DNA from: Nitrobacter sp. NHB1
Lineage (GTDB): Bacteria > Pseudomonadota > Alphaproteobacteria > Rhizobiales > Xanthobacteraceae
DNA: 64,000 bases
Direction of reading: 5' to 3'
NCBI RefSeq assembly: GCF_036964665.1
Contig: NZ_JBAMDA010000001.1
Coordinates: forward strand, 1,178,001 to 1,242,000
The notes under the pieces are model-generated. The model worked only from the letters and a program-made list of their open reading frames with translations. It did not search any database and was not told the DNA's origin. This document shows positions 8,768-18,013 of the stretch, piece by piece. A program made the position numbers and the translations under genes. Every line of letters begins with the position of its first letter. Position 1 is the stretch's first letter.

Positions 8768-8831
8768 GGGTGGATTTGACATTCGCATCGCGAGCCCGCA
8801 GCAGGTGCGGTAGCGAATGTCAAATCCACCC
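8768..8831. repeat. Inverted repeat, 19-bp perfect arms
   Basis: Left arm 8768-8786 (GGGTGGATTTGACATTCGC) and right arm 8813-8831 are exact inverted copies separated by 26 bp. Transcribed, they would form a strong stem-loop. It is immediately followed by another long hairpin at 8835-8879. Possibly a small non-autonomous element. Confidence 0.75.
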
Positions 8832-8834
8832 CAC

Positions 8835-8879
8835 TAGAGCGCTTATCGTTCTGATGGAATCAGAACGATAAGCGCTCTA
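8835..8879. repeat. Perfect palindrome, 21-bp arms with 3-nt loop
   Basis: The arms run from TAGAGCGCTTATCGTTCTGAT to its exact inverse around the loop GGA. It lies 82 bp upstream of the SDR gene, and the flank to 8941 (…GGTGAACCGGTTTCCAC…) resembles part of the dispersed repeats. No T-run follows, so it is not a standard intrinsic terminator. Confidence 0.75.
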
Positions 8880-8961
8880 AACTATTGAATGGTCGCATTT
8901 CCTTACGGTGAACCGGTTTCCACTTCACCGGGAAATGCTCTAGCACAAAAGTACCCGTCTC

Positions 8962-9705
8962 ATGACACAACCGCTCATCTCCCGCATCGCGCTCGTCAGC
9001 GGCGCCTCACGCGGCATCGGCTATGCCACCGCGCGAGCGCTCGCCAAGGCCGGCGCGCATGTGATCGCCGTGGCGCGCACGCAAGGAGGGCTCGAAGAGC
9101 TCGACGACGACATCCGCAAGGACGGCGGCAGCGCGACGCTGGTGCCGCTCAATCTCACGGACTTCGACGGCATCGCCCGGCTCGGCGCTGCCCTGAACGA
9201 GCGCCACGGCAAGCTCGATATTCTCGTCGGCAACGCCGGCATCGCCGGTCCCTCCTCGCCGCTCGGCCACATCGAGATAAAGCCATGGCAGGACGTGATG
9301 GCGATCAACGTCACCGCGAATTTTCAACTGATCCGCTGCATGGAGCCGCTGCTGCGGCAATCCGACGCCGGACGCGCGGTGTTCGTCACGTCTGGCGTCG
9401 CCAGCAGAGCCAACGCCTATCGCGGCCCCTATGCGGCCTCGAAGGCCGCGCTGGATACGCTGGTGCGGTGCTGGGCGAACGAGACCGCCTCGACCCCGAT
9501 CCGCGTCAACCTGTTCGATCCGGGGCCGATCCGGACCCGGATGCGCGCCGCCGTGTTTCCCGGCGAGGATCCCAAGACGCTGGACACGCCGGAACAGGTT
9601 GCGGAATTCATCGTGCCGATGTGCCTGCCGTCCTGGAGCGAGACCGGCAAGCTTTACGACTACAAGAGCGGCAAGGTGATGGGCTTCCATCCACCGTCGG
9701 CCTGA
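8962..9705 (+). CDS. SDR family NAD(P)-dependent oxidoreductase
   Basis: This is a classical short-chain dehydrogenase/reductase of 247 residues. The cofactor motif GASRGIG is near residue 15, NNAG is present as GNAG at about 90, and the catalytic Ser and YxxxK are seen in SGVASRANAYRGPYAASKAA (Tyr and Lys of YAASK). Substrate specificity cannot be read from sequence. The C-terminal WSETGKLYDYKSGKV resembles bacterial YciK-like SDRs. It follows the two hairpins at 8768-8879. Confidence 0.88.
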   Translation: MTQPLISRIALVSGASRGIGYATARALAKAGAHVIAVARTQGGLEELDDDIRKDGGSATLVPLNLTDFDGIARLGAALNERHGKLDILVGNAGIAGPSSPLGHIEIKPWQDVMAINVTANFQLIRCMEPLLRQSDAGRAVFVTSGVASRANAYRGPYAASKAALDTLVRCWANETASTPIRVNLFDPGPIRTRMRAAVFPGEDPKTLDTPEQVAEFIVPMCLPSWSETGKLYDYKSGKVMGFHPPSA

Positions 9706-9831
9706 TCTTTACTTGGGTGGCGATTGGTACCTTTCCGCCACACCCTACATTGAACCGTCTGGGGCGGCCGCCTCACAAATGACTGGAACGTCGTGCGCGA
9801 TGGATGGGTTCGGTTGGGTCAGGAGCTGTCG

Positions 9832-9999
9832 ATGCAAGCAATTGTCGAGCGCGTGATACACGCCTTTATCTTCAAGGACCGGCCGCCCGACGAAAAGGCC
9901 GGCGGCGCTCGCCGGACTCCGGCTGAGTTGGCTGCCGACTTGTTGGAGAATTACAGGGCGCAGCTTCTGCAGCGTGCGCAGTCTCCTCGCAACCGCTGA
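9832..9999 (+). CDS. Small hypothetical protein
   Basis: The protein has 55 residues from ATG 9832, chosen because AGGAGC lies about 6 nt upstream; GTG 9793 would add 13 residues. It starts MQAIVERVIHAF and is mostly charged and helical (ADLLENYRAQLLQ). No family is recognised. It is convergent with der. Confidence 0.5.
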   Translation: MQAIVERVIHAFIFKDRPPDEKAGGARRTPAELAADLLENYRAQLLQRAQSPRNR

Positions 10000-10042
10000 C
10001 CGGCATTCCACTTCCAGAGCGATCGGCAAACGCCCGCCGCGC

Positions 10043-11425
10043 TCATGACTTGCGCTTGCGCTTATGGGCGAACGGATTGGCCTTTTCGCGAAGCATGATG
10101 CGGATCGGCGTCCCCGGCAGATCGAAAAAGCCGCGCAGGCTGTTGACGAGATAGCGCAGATAGGACTCCGGAACCGCATCCGCGCGCGAACAGAACACAA
10201 TGAAACTCGGAGGCCGCGCCTTGGCCTGGGTTGCGTAGTTCAGTTTCAGCCGCCGCCCTGACACGGCCGGCGGCGGGTTGGCATCGACCGCCTGCTCGAA
10301 CCAGCGATTGAGCGCCGCGGTCGGCACCCGGCGGTTCCAGATCGCGTAGGCATCCTGGATCGCCGTCATCAGGCGATCGATCCCCTCGCCCGTCAGGCCG
10401 GAGACCGCGACAATCGGCGCACCCTTGACTTGCGGCAGCAGGTGATCGGCATCGGTGCGCAGCGATGCGATCCGGCCGGATCCCCGGTCCGTCAGATCCC
10501 ATTTGTTGACCGCGATCACCAGAGCGCGGCCCTCGCGTTCGATCAGGTCGGCGATGCGGAGATCCTGCTCCTCGAATTTGTTCTGCACATCCATCATCAG
10601 CACGACGACTTCGGCGAACCTGGCGGCACGCAACGTATCCGCCACCGACAGCTTCTCGAGCTTCTCCTCGATCCGCGACCTGCGCCGCAATCCGGCGGTG
10701 TCGAAGATACGAAAATCGCGGCCCTGCCAGTTGAGTTCGACCGAAATGGAATCCCGCGTGGTCCCGGCTTCGGGGCTGGTCAGCAGTCGCTCTTCCCCGA
10801 GCAGGTAATTGATCAGCGTCGATTTGCCGGCGTTGGGGCGCCCGACGATCGCAACGCGGATCGGCCGCTGTGAGATATCCTCGGACTCGATGATATCGTC
10901 GTCGTCGAATTCCTCGGCTTCTTCGGCTGGCTCCGGCATCACACCGCGCAAGGCGTCGTAGAGATCGCTCATGCCCTCGCCGTGCTCGGCGGACACACCG
11001 ACGGGATCGCCAAGCCCCAGCGCATAGGACTCCAGCGCCCCGGCGTCTCCGTGCCTGCCCTCGCTCTTGTTGGCGACAAGAACAACCGGCTTGTTGGCAC
11101 GCCGCGCGAAATCGGCAAACGAGCGATCGGTCGGCGTCAGGCCCGCGCGCGCATCGAATACGAACATCAGGGCATCGGCGGCCGCAATCGCAGCCTCGGT
11201 CTGCTCCTGCATACGCGCCGTCAGCGAACCGCGCGGTCCCTCGTCGAGGCCGGCGGTGTCGATCACCGTGAAATCGAGATCGCCGAGCCGCGCCTGTCCT
11301 TCGCGACGATCACGGGTCACGCCGGGCTTGTCATCGACCAGCGCCAGTTTCTGCCCGACCAGACGGTTGAACAGGGTCGACTTGCCGACATTGGGTCGGC
11401 CTATGATGGCAATGATAAAGGACAT
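10043..11425 (-). CDS. der: Ribosome-associated GTPase Der (EngA)
   Basis: This 460-residue tandem-GTPase is needed for 50S subunit maturation. The first G domain has [14 protein letters not shown] and NKSE. The second, from about residue 190, has [14 protein letters not shown] and NKWD. A KH-like C-terminal domain follows and ends in a basic tail (KRKRKS). It is the last gene of a minus-strand cluster with a lipoprotein and a YfgM-like protein, the place that yfgM-bamB-der occupy in enterobacteria. Confidence 0.96.
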   Translation of the reverse strand: MSFIIAIIGRPNVGKSTLFNRLVGQKLALVDDKPGVTRDRREGQARLGDLDFTVIDTAGLDEGPRGSLTARMQEQTEAAIAAADALMFVFDARAGLTPTDRSFADFARRANKPVVLVANKSEGRHGDAGALESYALGLGDPVGVSAEHGEGMSDLYDALRGVMPEPAEEAEEFDDDDIIESEDISQRPIRVAIVGRPNAGKSTLINYLLGEERLLTSPEAGTTRDSISVELNWQGRDFRIFDTAGLRRRSRIEEKLEKLSVADTLRAARFAEVVVLMMDVQNKFEEQDLRIADLIEREGRALVIAVNKWDLTDRGSGRIASLRTDADHLLPQVKGAPIVAVSGLTGEGIDRLMTAIQDAYAIWNRRVPTAALNRWFEQAVDANPPPAVSGRRLKLNYATQAKARPPSFIVFCSRADAVPESYLRYLVNSLRGFFDLPGTPIRIMLREKANPFAHKRKRKS

Positions 11426-11490
11426 CGGTGTTCCCTGCCCGGCAGGGGCGGCGTCTCAATACCAGCGTTTCGGCGGCGCCGAAACCGCTA

Positions 11491-12036
11491 TCAGTGCGAG
11501 AAGCTGCCGCTGGGCAGAGGCGCCGGAAATGGCGAGGCAGCGGGCTGAGACTGTTGCACCGGCTGTGGCTGCTGCGGCGCGGCCTGCTGCGGCGGCGCGG
11601 GTTCTTCCTTGGGCAACGAGGTGGCTCGGCGATGGACCAGCCGCTTCGGCTTGCGGGGCGGCGCGGCGGCGGTGGCGCCATCCGCGGCAGCACCGGCCGC
11701 GGCGCCGGCAGGCACGCTGCGAGCCGTCCCGTCCGGTGACCGCCGCGCTTGCCCGGATTCACCCGATGGCAAAGCCGCAGCGGCCGCGGCGGCTTGCTCC
11801 TGCTGCTGCTGCTCGACGTTGCTCTTGTAGAGATCCTTCGGCACGCCCTGCTCGATGCCCGGAACGCCCTCGGGGAAAACCGGCTCGCGCTTGCCCGGCA
11901 GCTTCTTCTTGGTATCGAGGAAGTCGAGCATATCGGATGGATCCCAATTGCTCAGGCCGCCGCCGCCGCAACCGGCCAGCACGCCGCAGAGCGAGATCAG
12001 AACAGCGGTGGCAATCAGGCGTTGCGAGCGGCGCAT
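11491..12036 (-). CDS. Low-complexity lipoprotein
   Basis: It has 181 residues with an N-terminal lipoprotein signal and lipobox LAGC at residues 20-23. A short conserved-looking stretch follows (SNWDPSDMLDFLDTKKKLPG), then Gln/Ala- and Pro-rich low-complexity sequence to the end. It lies between the YfgM-like gene and der, where other bacteria have the beta-propeller lipoprotein BamB, but it shows no propeller repeats and is half BamB's length. An envelope-anchored protein of unknown function. Confidence 0.75.
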   Translation of the reverse strand: MRRSQRLIATAVLISLCGVLAGCGGGGLSNWDPSDMLDFLDTKKKLPGKREPVFPEGVPGIEQGVPKDLYKSNVEQQQQEQAAAAAAALPSGESGQARRSPDGTARSVPAGAAAGAAADGATAAAPPRKPKRLVHRRATSLPKEEPAPPQQAAPQQPQPVQQSQPAASPFPAPLPSGSFSH

Positions 12037-12075
12037 AAACGGTTCTCGTTCAAACTTGAGTTCAGCACATCCTGC

Positions 12076-12729
12076 TCAGCTCTTCGCAACCGGCGGCAGC
12101 AAGGCCTGCAAGGCTTCGGCGCGGCTGCGCAGGCTGGACGGGGTCTGGCCGTCCTCGCTGATCATATCGAGCCATTTCCGCGCGGCCGTCGTATCGTTGG
12201 CGCGCCAGGCTGACAACGCCAGCAGTTCGCGCGCGGTGTGGCGGAAGGTCGCCTGGGGTGCGGTCGCCGGCTCCAGCCGCTGCAGCATGTTGTTGTAGGT
12301 CTCGGTGTCCAGCAGCAATCCGGCGGCACGCACCCGCGCGAGATCGCGCTCCGCGCTGCCGAACCCGCTGTCGGCGGCGATCGCGTCATAGAGCTTGACC
12401 GCCTCCTTGGGGTCACGCTTGACGGCTTCGGCGGCAGCGCGAAGGCGCGACAGGTTGCGATATCCGGGCGGCGCGGTCGCCGCCAGTTTCGTGAAGGCCG
12501 CTTCAGCTTCGGCATACTTGTTTTGATCGGCCAGCGTCGCCGCAGCCTCGAAGGCCGAACCGGCCTTGGCGGCCTTCTGGGCCTGGAGATACTGGTACCC
12601 ACGCCAGCCGCCGACAGCGACAATGATCAGGACGGCGGCGGCGATGATCAGCCCCGAATAGCGGCTCCAAACCTTCTGGACCTTCTCGCGGCGCAGTTCA
12701 TCGTCAATTTCGCTAAACAGCTCAGTCAC
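12076..12729 (-). CDS. YfgM-like tetratricopeptide membrane protein
   Basis: It has 217 residues starting at GTG 12729 (FSEIDDELRREKVQKVW). A cytoplasmic N terminus is followed by one transmembrane helix at about 27-45 (LIIAAAVLIIVAVGG), then TPR-like helices in the periplasm (AGSAFEAAATLADQNKYAEAE). YfgM family proteins are SecYEG-associated chaperone helpers. It is first in the YfgM-lipoprotein-Der cluster, 39 bp before the lipoprotein gene. Confidence 0.82.
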   Translation of the reverse strand: MTELFSEIDDELRREKVQKVWSRYSGLIIAAAVLIIVAVGGWRGYQYLQAQKAAKAGSAFEAAATLADQNKYAEAEAAFTKLAATAPPGYRNLSRLRAAAEAVKRDPKEAVKLYDAIAADSGFGSAERDLARVRAAGLLLDTETYNNMLQRLEPATAPQATFRHTARELLALSAWRANDTTAARKWLDMISEDGQTPSSLRSRAEALQALLPPVAKS

Positions 12730-12883
12730 TTAATGATTTCCCCGTCCCCGATTTTCCGCAAGCCCCGCAGCGCAGCCAGCGCGCGTCTCCGTCGATGGCG
12801 GCGGCGATACCCTAGCGATATGGCGCCGACAAGGCAAAGCGAGCCCGACTAACCGCACGGCGGCACGCACGCGTTCGACTCAG

Positions 12884-13708
12884 CTAGCCCTTCGGCTTCA
12901 TCGCATAAACATGTTCCGGGCCGGGAAAAGCCCGGCTGCGCACATCACGCGCATAGCCTTCGATTGCAGTCTCGATCATGGGACCGAGTTCGCCATAGCG
13001 CCGGACGAATTTCGGCGCGCGCGGCGACAACCCGAGCATGTCCTCCAGCACCAGCACCTGGCCGTCACAGGCGGCGCTGGCGCCGATGCCAATCGTGGGG
13101 ATCGCCACGCTTTCCGTGATCTTGCGCGCCAAGGGCTCTGCGACCGCCTCGATCACCATCGAGAACGCGCCGGCCTCCGCCACGGCACGCGCATCGTCCT
13201 CGATCGGCCGCCACGTTCCCTCCTCGCGTCCCTGCGCGCGAAACGAGCCCAGCGTGTTGATCGATTGCGGCGTCAGGCCGACATGCCCCATCACGGGAAT
13301 GCCGCGCGCGGTGAGAAACGCGATGGTTTCCGCCATCTTCACGCCGCCTTCGAGTTTCACCGCGCCACAGAGCGTCTCCTTGAGAATGCGCGCGGCGGAA
13401 TGAAACGCCTGCTCCTTCGAAGCCTCGTAGGAGCCGAACGGCATGTCCACCACGACCAGCGCCTGTTGCGACCCGCGCATTACCGCGCGACCCTGCAGGA
13501 TCATCATGTCCAGCGTGACCGGCACCGTGGTCTCGAAACCGTGCATCACGTTGCCGAGGCTGTCGCCGACCAGGATGACGTCGCAATGGCGGTCGACCAG
13601 CGCCGCGGTGTGGGCATGATACGAGGTCAGCATCACGATCGGATCGCCGTTCTTGCGAGCGCGAATGTCGGGTGCTGTCCTGCGTCTGATGGCCGACTGG
13701 ACTGACAT
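12884..13708 (-). CDS. panB: 3-methyl-2-oxobutanoate hydroxymethyltransferase
   Basis: This is the first committed enzyme of pantothenate synthesis and makes ketopantoate from 2-oxoisovalerate and methylene-THF. It has 274 residues from ATG 13708, which is preceded by GGAG. Metal-ligand Asp residues are in VGDSLG and DMPFGSY, with the conserved KLEGG and GIGAS motifs also present. The N-terminal extension available from 13768 is unlikely. It starts 2 bp after the NnrU-type gene ends, so the two are probably cotranscribed. Confidence 0.94.
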   Translation of the reverse strand: MSVQSAIRRRTAPDIRARKNGDPIVMLTSYHAHTAALVDRHCDVILVGDSLGNVMHGFETTVPVTLDMMILQGRAVMRGSQQALVVVDMPFGSYEASKEQAFHSAARILKETLCGAVKLEGGVKMAETIAFLTARGIPVMGHVGLTPQSINTLGSFRAQGREEGTWRPIEDDARAVAEAGAFSMVIEAVAEPLARKITESVAIPTIGIGASAACDGQVLVLEDMLGLSPRAPKFVRRYGELGPMIETAIEGYARDVRSRAFPGPEHVYAMKPKG

Positions 13709-13709
13709 G

Positions 13710-14294
13710 CTATGCTCCAAAAACTGGAACGCCGACGACGTAAGGATGAAAGAGAGCGCCGAGCGCAAGATAAACGACGATGCCGACGATAACCGCGATT
13801 ACGTCGTTGCGAACCCCGCCGACCGGGATTGGCAGGCCGCTCGGGTCAGTGCGATGTTTGAGCGAGATGCGATCGATCACCGCCCACGCCAGGATCGAGC
13901 CGAACAGGATGATCGAGCCGAGGTCCCCGTTGGCGAGCAGATGCGCCGCCGCCCATAGCTTGATGCCTGCCAGCATCGGATGCTTCAGCTTCGCATAGAT
14001 GCGGCCGCGGATATAGGACGCAACCACGAGAATGATGGCGGGCAGGATCAGCGCTTCAGCGATGTGCTTCATCACATGCGGCGGATGCCAGACGTCGATC
14101 AACCCGGTGGCGCGGTAGTGCAGGAACCCCCAGACGATCAGCGCGACACCAGCCGCGGAAATCAGCGAAAACCCGATCTTGTATGGTCCTTCGCCATAGG
14201 ACGAGATCAACCGCCTGCGAAAATCACGCCGTGTTGTGGCGAGGTGCACACCGAGGAACAGAACAAGGCCAGCAATCATCACCGTTAGTCCCAT
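13710..14294 (-). CDS. NnrU family membrane protein
   Basis: It has 194 residues with about five to six hydrophobic segments, starting at [19 protein letters not shown]. The motifs [20 protein letters not shown] and WHPPHVMKH are typical of the NnrU domain, first described near denitrification genes and distantly related to isoprenylcysteine methyltransferase-type membrane proteins. The true function is unsettled. It lies directly upstream of panB. Confidence 0.88.
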   Translation of the reverse strand: MGLTVMIAGLVLFLGVHLATTRRDFRRRLISSYGEGPYKIGFSLISAAGVALIVWGFLHYRATGLIDVWHPPHVMKHIAEALILPAIILVVASYIRGRIYAKLKHPMLAGIKLWAAAHLLANGDLGSIILFGSILAWAVIDRISLKHRTDPSGLPIPVGGVRNDVIAVIVGIVVYLALGALFHPYVVGVPVFGA

Positions 14295-14472
14295 CGTATC
14301 CTCCTTATGAGCACTGATTTCCGATTAACATTTTTGAGGAGTTTCAGGCAACACGGCGCAAGAACAGAGGCAAACACGCTTTCGTCGCAACAACACCCAG
14401 CCATCACCTTGAAAAAACGAAGAACGCCAGCACACGATCGCCGCTCCACCAAACCAGATGGAGCTTATAAAT

Positions 14473-14763
14473 ATGAACGTCAGACTTCTCGTCGCCGCCG
14501 CCGCTATCGCCGCCTTCGGAATTGCCGGTGCCCAGGCTCAGCCCGCCTACCACGGTCAGGCGCAGCAGAACGACAGCGTCCGTGGCAGCGCCGGAGCGTC
14601 CGGATCCGCGCACACCAAAAAGGTTCATCCGAAGGGATCGACGAACGGCACGGTCGGCGCCGCAACCGGGCGCCGCGGCGTCAATACCGAACCCTCCGGG
14701 TCCGCGAAAACGCCGCCGGCGGACATCAACGGCAACGCCCGCACGGGCGGCTCGATGCGCTAG
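14473..14763 (+). CDS. Small secreted Gly/Ser-rich protein
   Basis: It has 96 residues from ATG 14473; GGAG lies about 9 nt upstream. A clear signal peptide (MNVRLLVAAAAIAAFGIAG, cleavage after AQAQ) is followed by hydrophilic, low-complexity sequence rich in Gly, Ser, Thr and Asn. No known domain is seen. It is divergent from the NnrU gene and followed by a terminator. Confidence 0.7.
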   Translation: MNVRLLVAAAAIAAFGIAGAQAQPAYHGQAQQNDSVRGSAGASGSAHTKKVHPKGSTNGTVGAATGRRGVNTEPSGSAKTPPADINGNARTGGSMR

Positions 14764-14783
14764 ACTAGCCCGCACCTCCCGGG

Positions 14784-14814
14784 AAACGGCCGGTCGCGCA
14801 CCGGCCGTTTTTCG
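14784..14814 (+). terminator. Rho-independent terminator
   Basis: The stem AACGGCCGGT / ACCGGCCGTT with loop CGCGC is followed by TTTTT. It serves the small secreted gene and may also stop convergent prfC transcription, which ends at 14823. Confidence 0.85.
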
Positions 14815-14822
14815 TTGCGGGC

Positions 14823-16442
14823 TTATGACGTCTTCTTCACGTCCTTGATGCTGGAAAACGTGATGCCTTCGGCGCGTTCCTTTGTGTAGCCGAGATAGAA
14901 TTCGTTCTTGGCCAGGAACACCGGATCGCCGTCGACATCGTCGGCGACACCGGAGCCGTTGGCGGCGATGAAGGCGTCGAGCTTCTTGCGGTCGTCGGAT
15001 GAAATCCAGCGCGCGAGCTGGAATTCGCTGGTCTCGAAATCCACCGGCAGCGAATATTCGGCGGCGAGACGTGCTTTCAGCACATCGAGTTGCAGCATAC
15101 CGACGACGCCGACCAGCGCGGGCGCGCCGTCGCGCGGACGGAAAACCTGCACGACGCCCTCCTCCGACATCTGCTGCAGGGCCTCCTTCAGCTTCTTCGC
15201 TTTCATCGCATCCGTAAGCCGCACGCGGCGCACGATTTCCGGCGCGAACGACGGCACGCCGACGAAGGTGACATCCTCGCCTTCGGTCAGGGTATCGCCG
15301 ATCCGCAACGTGCCATGATTGGGAATACCGACCACGTCGCCGGCAAACGCCTCGTCCGCAATCGCGCGATCCTGAGCAAAGAAGAATTGCGGCGACGACA
15401 GCGGCATCGGCTTGCCGGTGCGCACCAGCTTCGCTTTCATGCCGCGCGTCAGCTTGCCGGAACAAAGGCGAGCGAAAGCGATGCGGTCGCGGTGATTGGG
15501 ATCCATGTTGGCCTGGATCTTGAACACGAAGGCGGTCATGCGCGGTTCGTCGGCCTCGACCCTGCGCAGATTGGACTCCTGCGCGCGCGGCGGCGGCGCG
15601 AATTTGCCGAGCCCCTCCAGCAGATCGCCGACGCCGAAATTGCGCAGCGCCGAGCCGAAATACACCGGCGTCAGGTGTCCCTCGCGAAAGGCGTCAAGAT
15701 CGAACGGCTTGCAGGCCTCGGTCGCCAGCGCCAGTTCCTCCCTGATCTCGTCGACATTCAGATTGGGGTTGCGCGCGGCGAGATCGGCGATGTCGATCTG
15801 TTCGGCCGCGCCGGTCTTGGCGCCGCCGCCGTCGAGCAGGCGGATGCCGCCGGTCGCAACGTCATAGGTACCGAGAAAATCGCGGCCGCGCCCGACCGGC
15901 CAGGTCATCGGCGTGGTGTCGAGCGCCAGCGTCTTCTCGATCTCATCGAGCAGATCAAAGGTATCGCGGCTCTCCCGGTCCATCTTGTTGATGAAGGTGA
16001 TGATGGGAATGTCGCGGAGACGGCAGACCTCGAACAGCTTTCTGGTGCGCGCCTCGATCCCCTTCGCCGCGTCGATCACCATGACCGCGGAATCCACGGC
16101 GGTCAGCGTGCGGTAGGTGTCCTCGGAAAAGTCCTCGTGGCCCGGCGTGTCCAGCAGATTGAAGACCCGGTTCTCGAACTCGAAGGTCATCACCGAGGTG
16201 ACCACCGAGATGCCGCGCTCGCGCTCGATCTTCATCCAGTCGGACCGGGTGTTGCGCCGCTCGCCCTTGGCCTTGACCTGTCCGGCAAGATTGATGGCGC
16301 CGCCGAACAGCAGCAGCTTTTCCGTCAGCGTGGTCTTGCCGGCGTCGGGATGCGAGATGATCGCGAATGTGCGCCGGCGCGCGACTTCCGCCGCCAATGG
16401 CGAGCGCGAGGGCGATTCAGTCTGCAATGCGAGGTCGGGCAT
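14823..16442 (-). CDS. prfC: Peptide chain release factor 3
   Basis: This 539-residue GTPase recycles RF1/RF2 from ribosomes. G motifs are SHPDAGKTTLTE, DTPGHEDF and NKMDRE; an EF-G-like domain II and a C-terminal domain follow. ATG 16442 (MPDLALQTE) is taken as the start; the frame stays open to a TTG at 16535, but the extra residues are not family-like. Its upstream region is shared with the guanidine-responsive leader of sugE on the other strand. Confidence 0.95.
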   Translation of the reverse strand: MPDLALQTESPSRSPLAAEVARRRTFAIISHPDAGKTTLTEKLLLFGGAINLAGQVKAKGERRNTRSDWMKIERERGISVVTSVMTFEFENRVFNLLDTPGHEDFSEDTYRTLTAVDSAVMVIDAAKGIEARTRKLFEVCRLRDIPIITFINKMDRESRDTFDLLDEIEKTLALDTTPMTWPVGRGRDFLGTYDVATGGIRLLDGGGAKTGAAEQIDIADLAARNPNLNVDEIREELALATEACKPFDLDAFREGHLTPVYFGSALRNFGVGDLLEGLGKFAPPPRAQESNLRRVEADEPRMTAFVFKIQANMDPNHRDRIAFARLCSGKLTRGMKAKLVRTGKPMPLSSPQFFFAQDRAIADEAFAGDVVGIPNHGTLRIGDTLTEGEDVTFVGVPSFAPEIVRRVRLTDAMKAKKLKEALQQMSEEGVVQVFRPRDGAPALVGVVGMLQLDVLKARLAAEYSLPVDFETSEFQLARWISSDDRKKLDAFIAANGSGVADDVDGDPVFLAKNEFYLGYTKERAEGITFSSIKDVKKTS

Positions 16443-16537
16443 CAACGAGCGTGTGGCAGGGAAAACCGGCCGGATCAAGGGGATTTGCAGGGTAAAGCGC
16501 GGTTGCGAACCAGCGTTCGCGGCCTCATATAGCAAGC

Positions 16538-16682
16538 GGAAGGACGACCTTCCATCAGGCTATTTCGATTGAGCATGATCGTAACCGAAAACCGGGTTCT
16601 ACTTTGCGCTGGCGCGGCCCTTCGGGTCGGGATCATGCTCTAACATTCGCGGGGACGGCCCTGCCCGTCTTTCAAGGAAGGT
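16538..16682 (+). promoter_or_regulatory. Guanidine-II (mini-ykkC) riboswitch with a repeat inserted in the linker
   Basis: Hairpin P1 at 16538-16553 is GGAAGG-ACGA-CCTTCC. Hairpin P2 at 16649-16664 is GCGGGG-ACGG-CCCTGC, with one G-U pair. Both loops fit ACGR, the signature of guanidine-II riboswitches, and the next gene is sugE, their usual target. The linker is 95 nt, of which 70 nt (16571-16640) is a palindromic repeat; without it the linker is 25 nt. The P1 3' strand CCTTCC is complementary to the sugE Shine-Dalgarno GGAAGG (16676-16681). A translational switch is inferred. Confidence 0.72.
16571..16640. repeat. Dispersed palindromic repeat family B, copy 1
   Basis: It starts GAGCATGATC and ends GATCATGCTC, with an internal AACCGAAAACCGGGTT and GGCCCTTCGGGTC hairpin. 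It is the type of repeat found between genes in Bradyrhizobium-like genomes. A related unit is at 23827-23874. Here it sits between the two hairpins of the sugE leader. Confidence 0.8.
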
Positions 16683-16687
16683 TCGTC

Positions 16688-17002
16688 ATGGCCTGGCTCA
16701 TGCTGTTCGTCGCCGGATTGATGGAAGTCGGCTGGGCGATCGGCCTCAAATACACAGAAGGATTTACGCGACTGGTGCCGTCGGTGCTGACGCTGGCGGC
16801 CATGGCGGTCAGCCTGGGGATGCTCGGACTGGCGCTCAAGACGCTGCCGATGGGCACCGCCTATGCGGTCTGGACCGGCATCGGCGCGGTGGGAACCGCG
16901 ATCCTCGGCATCGTGCTGTTCGGCGATCCGGCGACAATGGCGCGGCTCGGCAGCATCGGCCTCATCGTCGCCGGCATCGTCGGGCTGAAGCTCGTTACTT
17001 GA
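16688..17002 (+). CDS. sugE: SMR-family guanidinium exporter (SugE/Gdx)
   Basis: It has 104 residues, four transmembrane helices, and the conserved membrane Glu of SMR transporters near residue 13 ([18 protein letters not shown]). WAIGLKY and [15 protein letters not shown] are typical of the SugE/Gdx branch, which exports guanidinium rather than broad drugs. ATG 16688 is preceded by AAGGAAGG. Regulation by the guanidine-II leader at 16538-16682 fits this substrate. Its end overlaps the convergent pit gene by 8 bp. Confidence 0.92.
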   Translation: MAWLMLFVAGLMEVGWAIGLKYTEGFTRLVPSVLTLAAMAVSLGMLGLALKTLPMGTAYAVWTGIGAVGTAILGIVLFGDPATMARLGSIGLIVAGIVGLKLVT

Positions 17003-17999
17003 TGAACGACACCGCCCAATAAGCCAGCGCGGCGACAGTCGCCGATGCGGGGATGGTGATGACCCACGCATAGACGATCGAACTCGCAACGTTCCAGCGC
17101 ACCGCCGACAGCCGCCGCGCCGCGCCGACGCCGACGATGGCGCCGGTGATGGTGTGGGTGGTCGATACCGGGACGCCGAGAAACGTCGCCGTGAACAGTG
17201 TCGCCGCGCCGCCGGTCTCCGCGCAAAAGCCCTGCATCGGCGTCAGCTTGGTGATGCGAAGGCCCATCGTCCGCACGATCCGCCAGCCGCCCATCAGCGT
17301 CCCCAACGCCATCGCGGCCTGACACGCCAGCACCACCCAGAACGGAACCTCGAATTGATCGCCGAGATAACCTTGCGAAAACAACAGCACCGCGATGAGG
17401 CCCATGGTCTTCTGCGCGTCGTTGCCGCCGTGACCCAGCGAATAAAGCGACGCGGAAAAGAACTGCAGAATGCGGAATGCACGATCGACCGCGAACGGCG
17501 TCGAGCGCACCGATAGCCACGAGACGATGGCGACCAGCACCAGAGCAAGCAGGAACCCGACCAGCGGCGACAATACGATCGCAAGCAACGTCTTCGACAG
17601 ACCGCTCCAGACCGCCGCCGAAAAGCCGGCCTTGGCAATGCCGCCACCGACCAGCCCGCCGATCAACGCGTGCGAGCTGCTCGACGGAATCCCGAGCGTC
17701 CAGGTGACCAGATTCCAGACCATGGCGCCGACCAGCGCCGCGAAGACCACCTGCGGGTCGATCACATTGGGGTCAATGATTCCGGTGCCGATGGTGTTGG
17801 CGACGTGCAGGCCGAACACCAGGAACGCGATGAAGTTGAAGAACGCCGCCCATAGCACCGCGTATTGCGGCCGCAGCACCCGGGTCGAGACGATGGTCGC
17901 GATCGAATTCGCCGCGTCGTGCAGCCCGTTCAGGAAATCGAACAGCAGGGCGACGGCGATCAGGCCGACCAGAACAGGAAGACCAAGCGTGGCGTCCAC
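16995..17999 (-). CDS. pit: Inorganic phosphate transporter, PiT family
   Basis: This 334-residue transporter is likely a metal-phosphate symporter driven by protons. The duplicated PiT signature is present: [18 protein letters not shown] at the N-terminal half and [14 protein letters not shown] plus [18 protein letters not shown] in the C-terminal half. About ten hydrophobic segments. It starts at GTG 17999, 14 bp after the stop of the DUF47/PhoU-like gene, a common transporter-regulator pair. Confidence 0.93.
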   Translation of the reverse strand: MDATLGLPVLVGLIAVALLFDFLNGLHDAANSIATIVSTRVLRPQYAVLWAAFFNFIAFLVFGLHVANTIGTGIIDPNVIDPQVVFAALVGAMVWNLVTWTLGIPSSSSHALIGGLVGGGIAKAGFSAAVWSGLSKTLLAIVLSPLVGFLLALVLVAIVSWLSVRSTPFAVDRAFRILQFFSASLYSLGHGGNDAQKTMGLIAVLLFSQGYLGDQFEVPFWVVLACQAAMALGTLMGGWRIVRTMGLRITKLTPMQGFCAETGGAATLFTATFLGVPVSTTHTITGAIVGVGAARRLSAVRWNVASSIVYAWVITIPASATVAALAYWAVSFIK

Positions 18000-18013
18000 A
18001 GCGCGGCCCTGCC

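Noticed and set aside
15090-16532. 480-codon open frame on the plus strand opposite prfC
   Set aside because: Shadow of the prfC gene; it would also read into the sugE leader.
16649-16664. Single ACGG hairpin as a chance match rather than riboswitch P2
   Set aside because: Considered because one hairpin alone is weak; kept as P2 after the matching ACGA hairpin at 16538-16553 and the complementarity to the Shine-Dalgarno were found.
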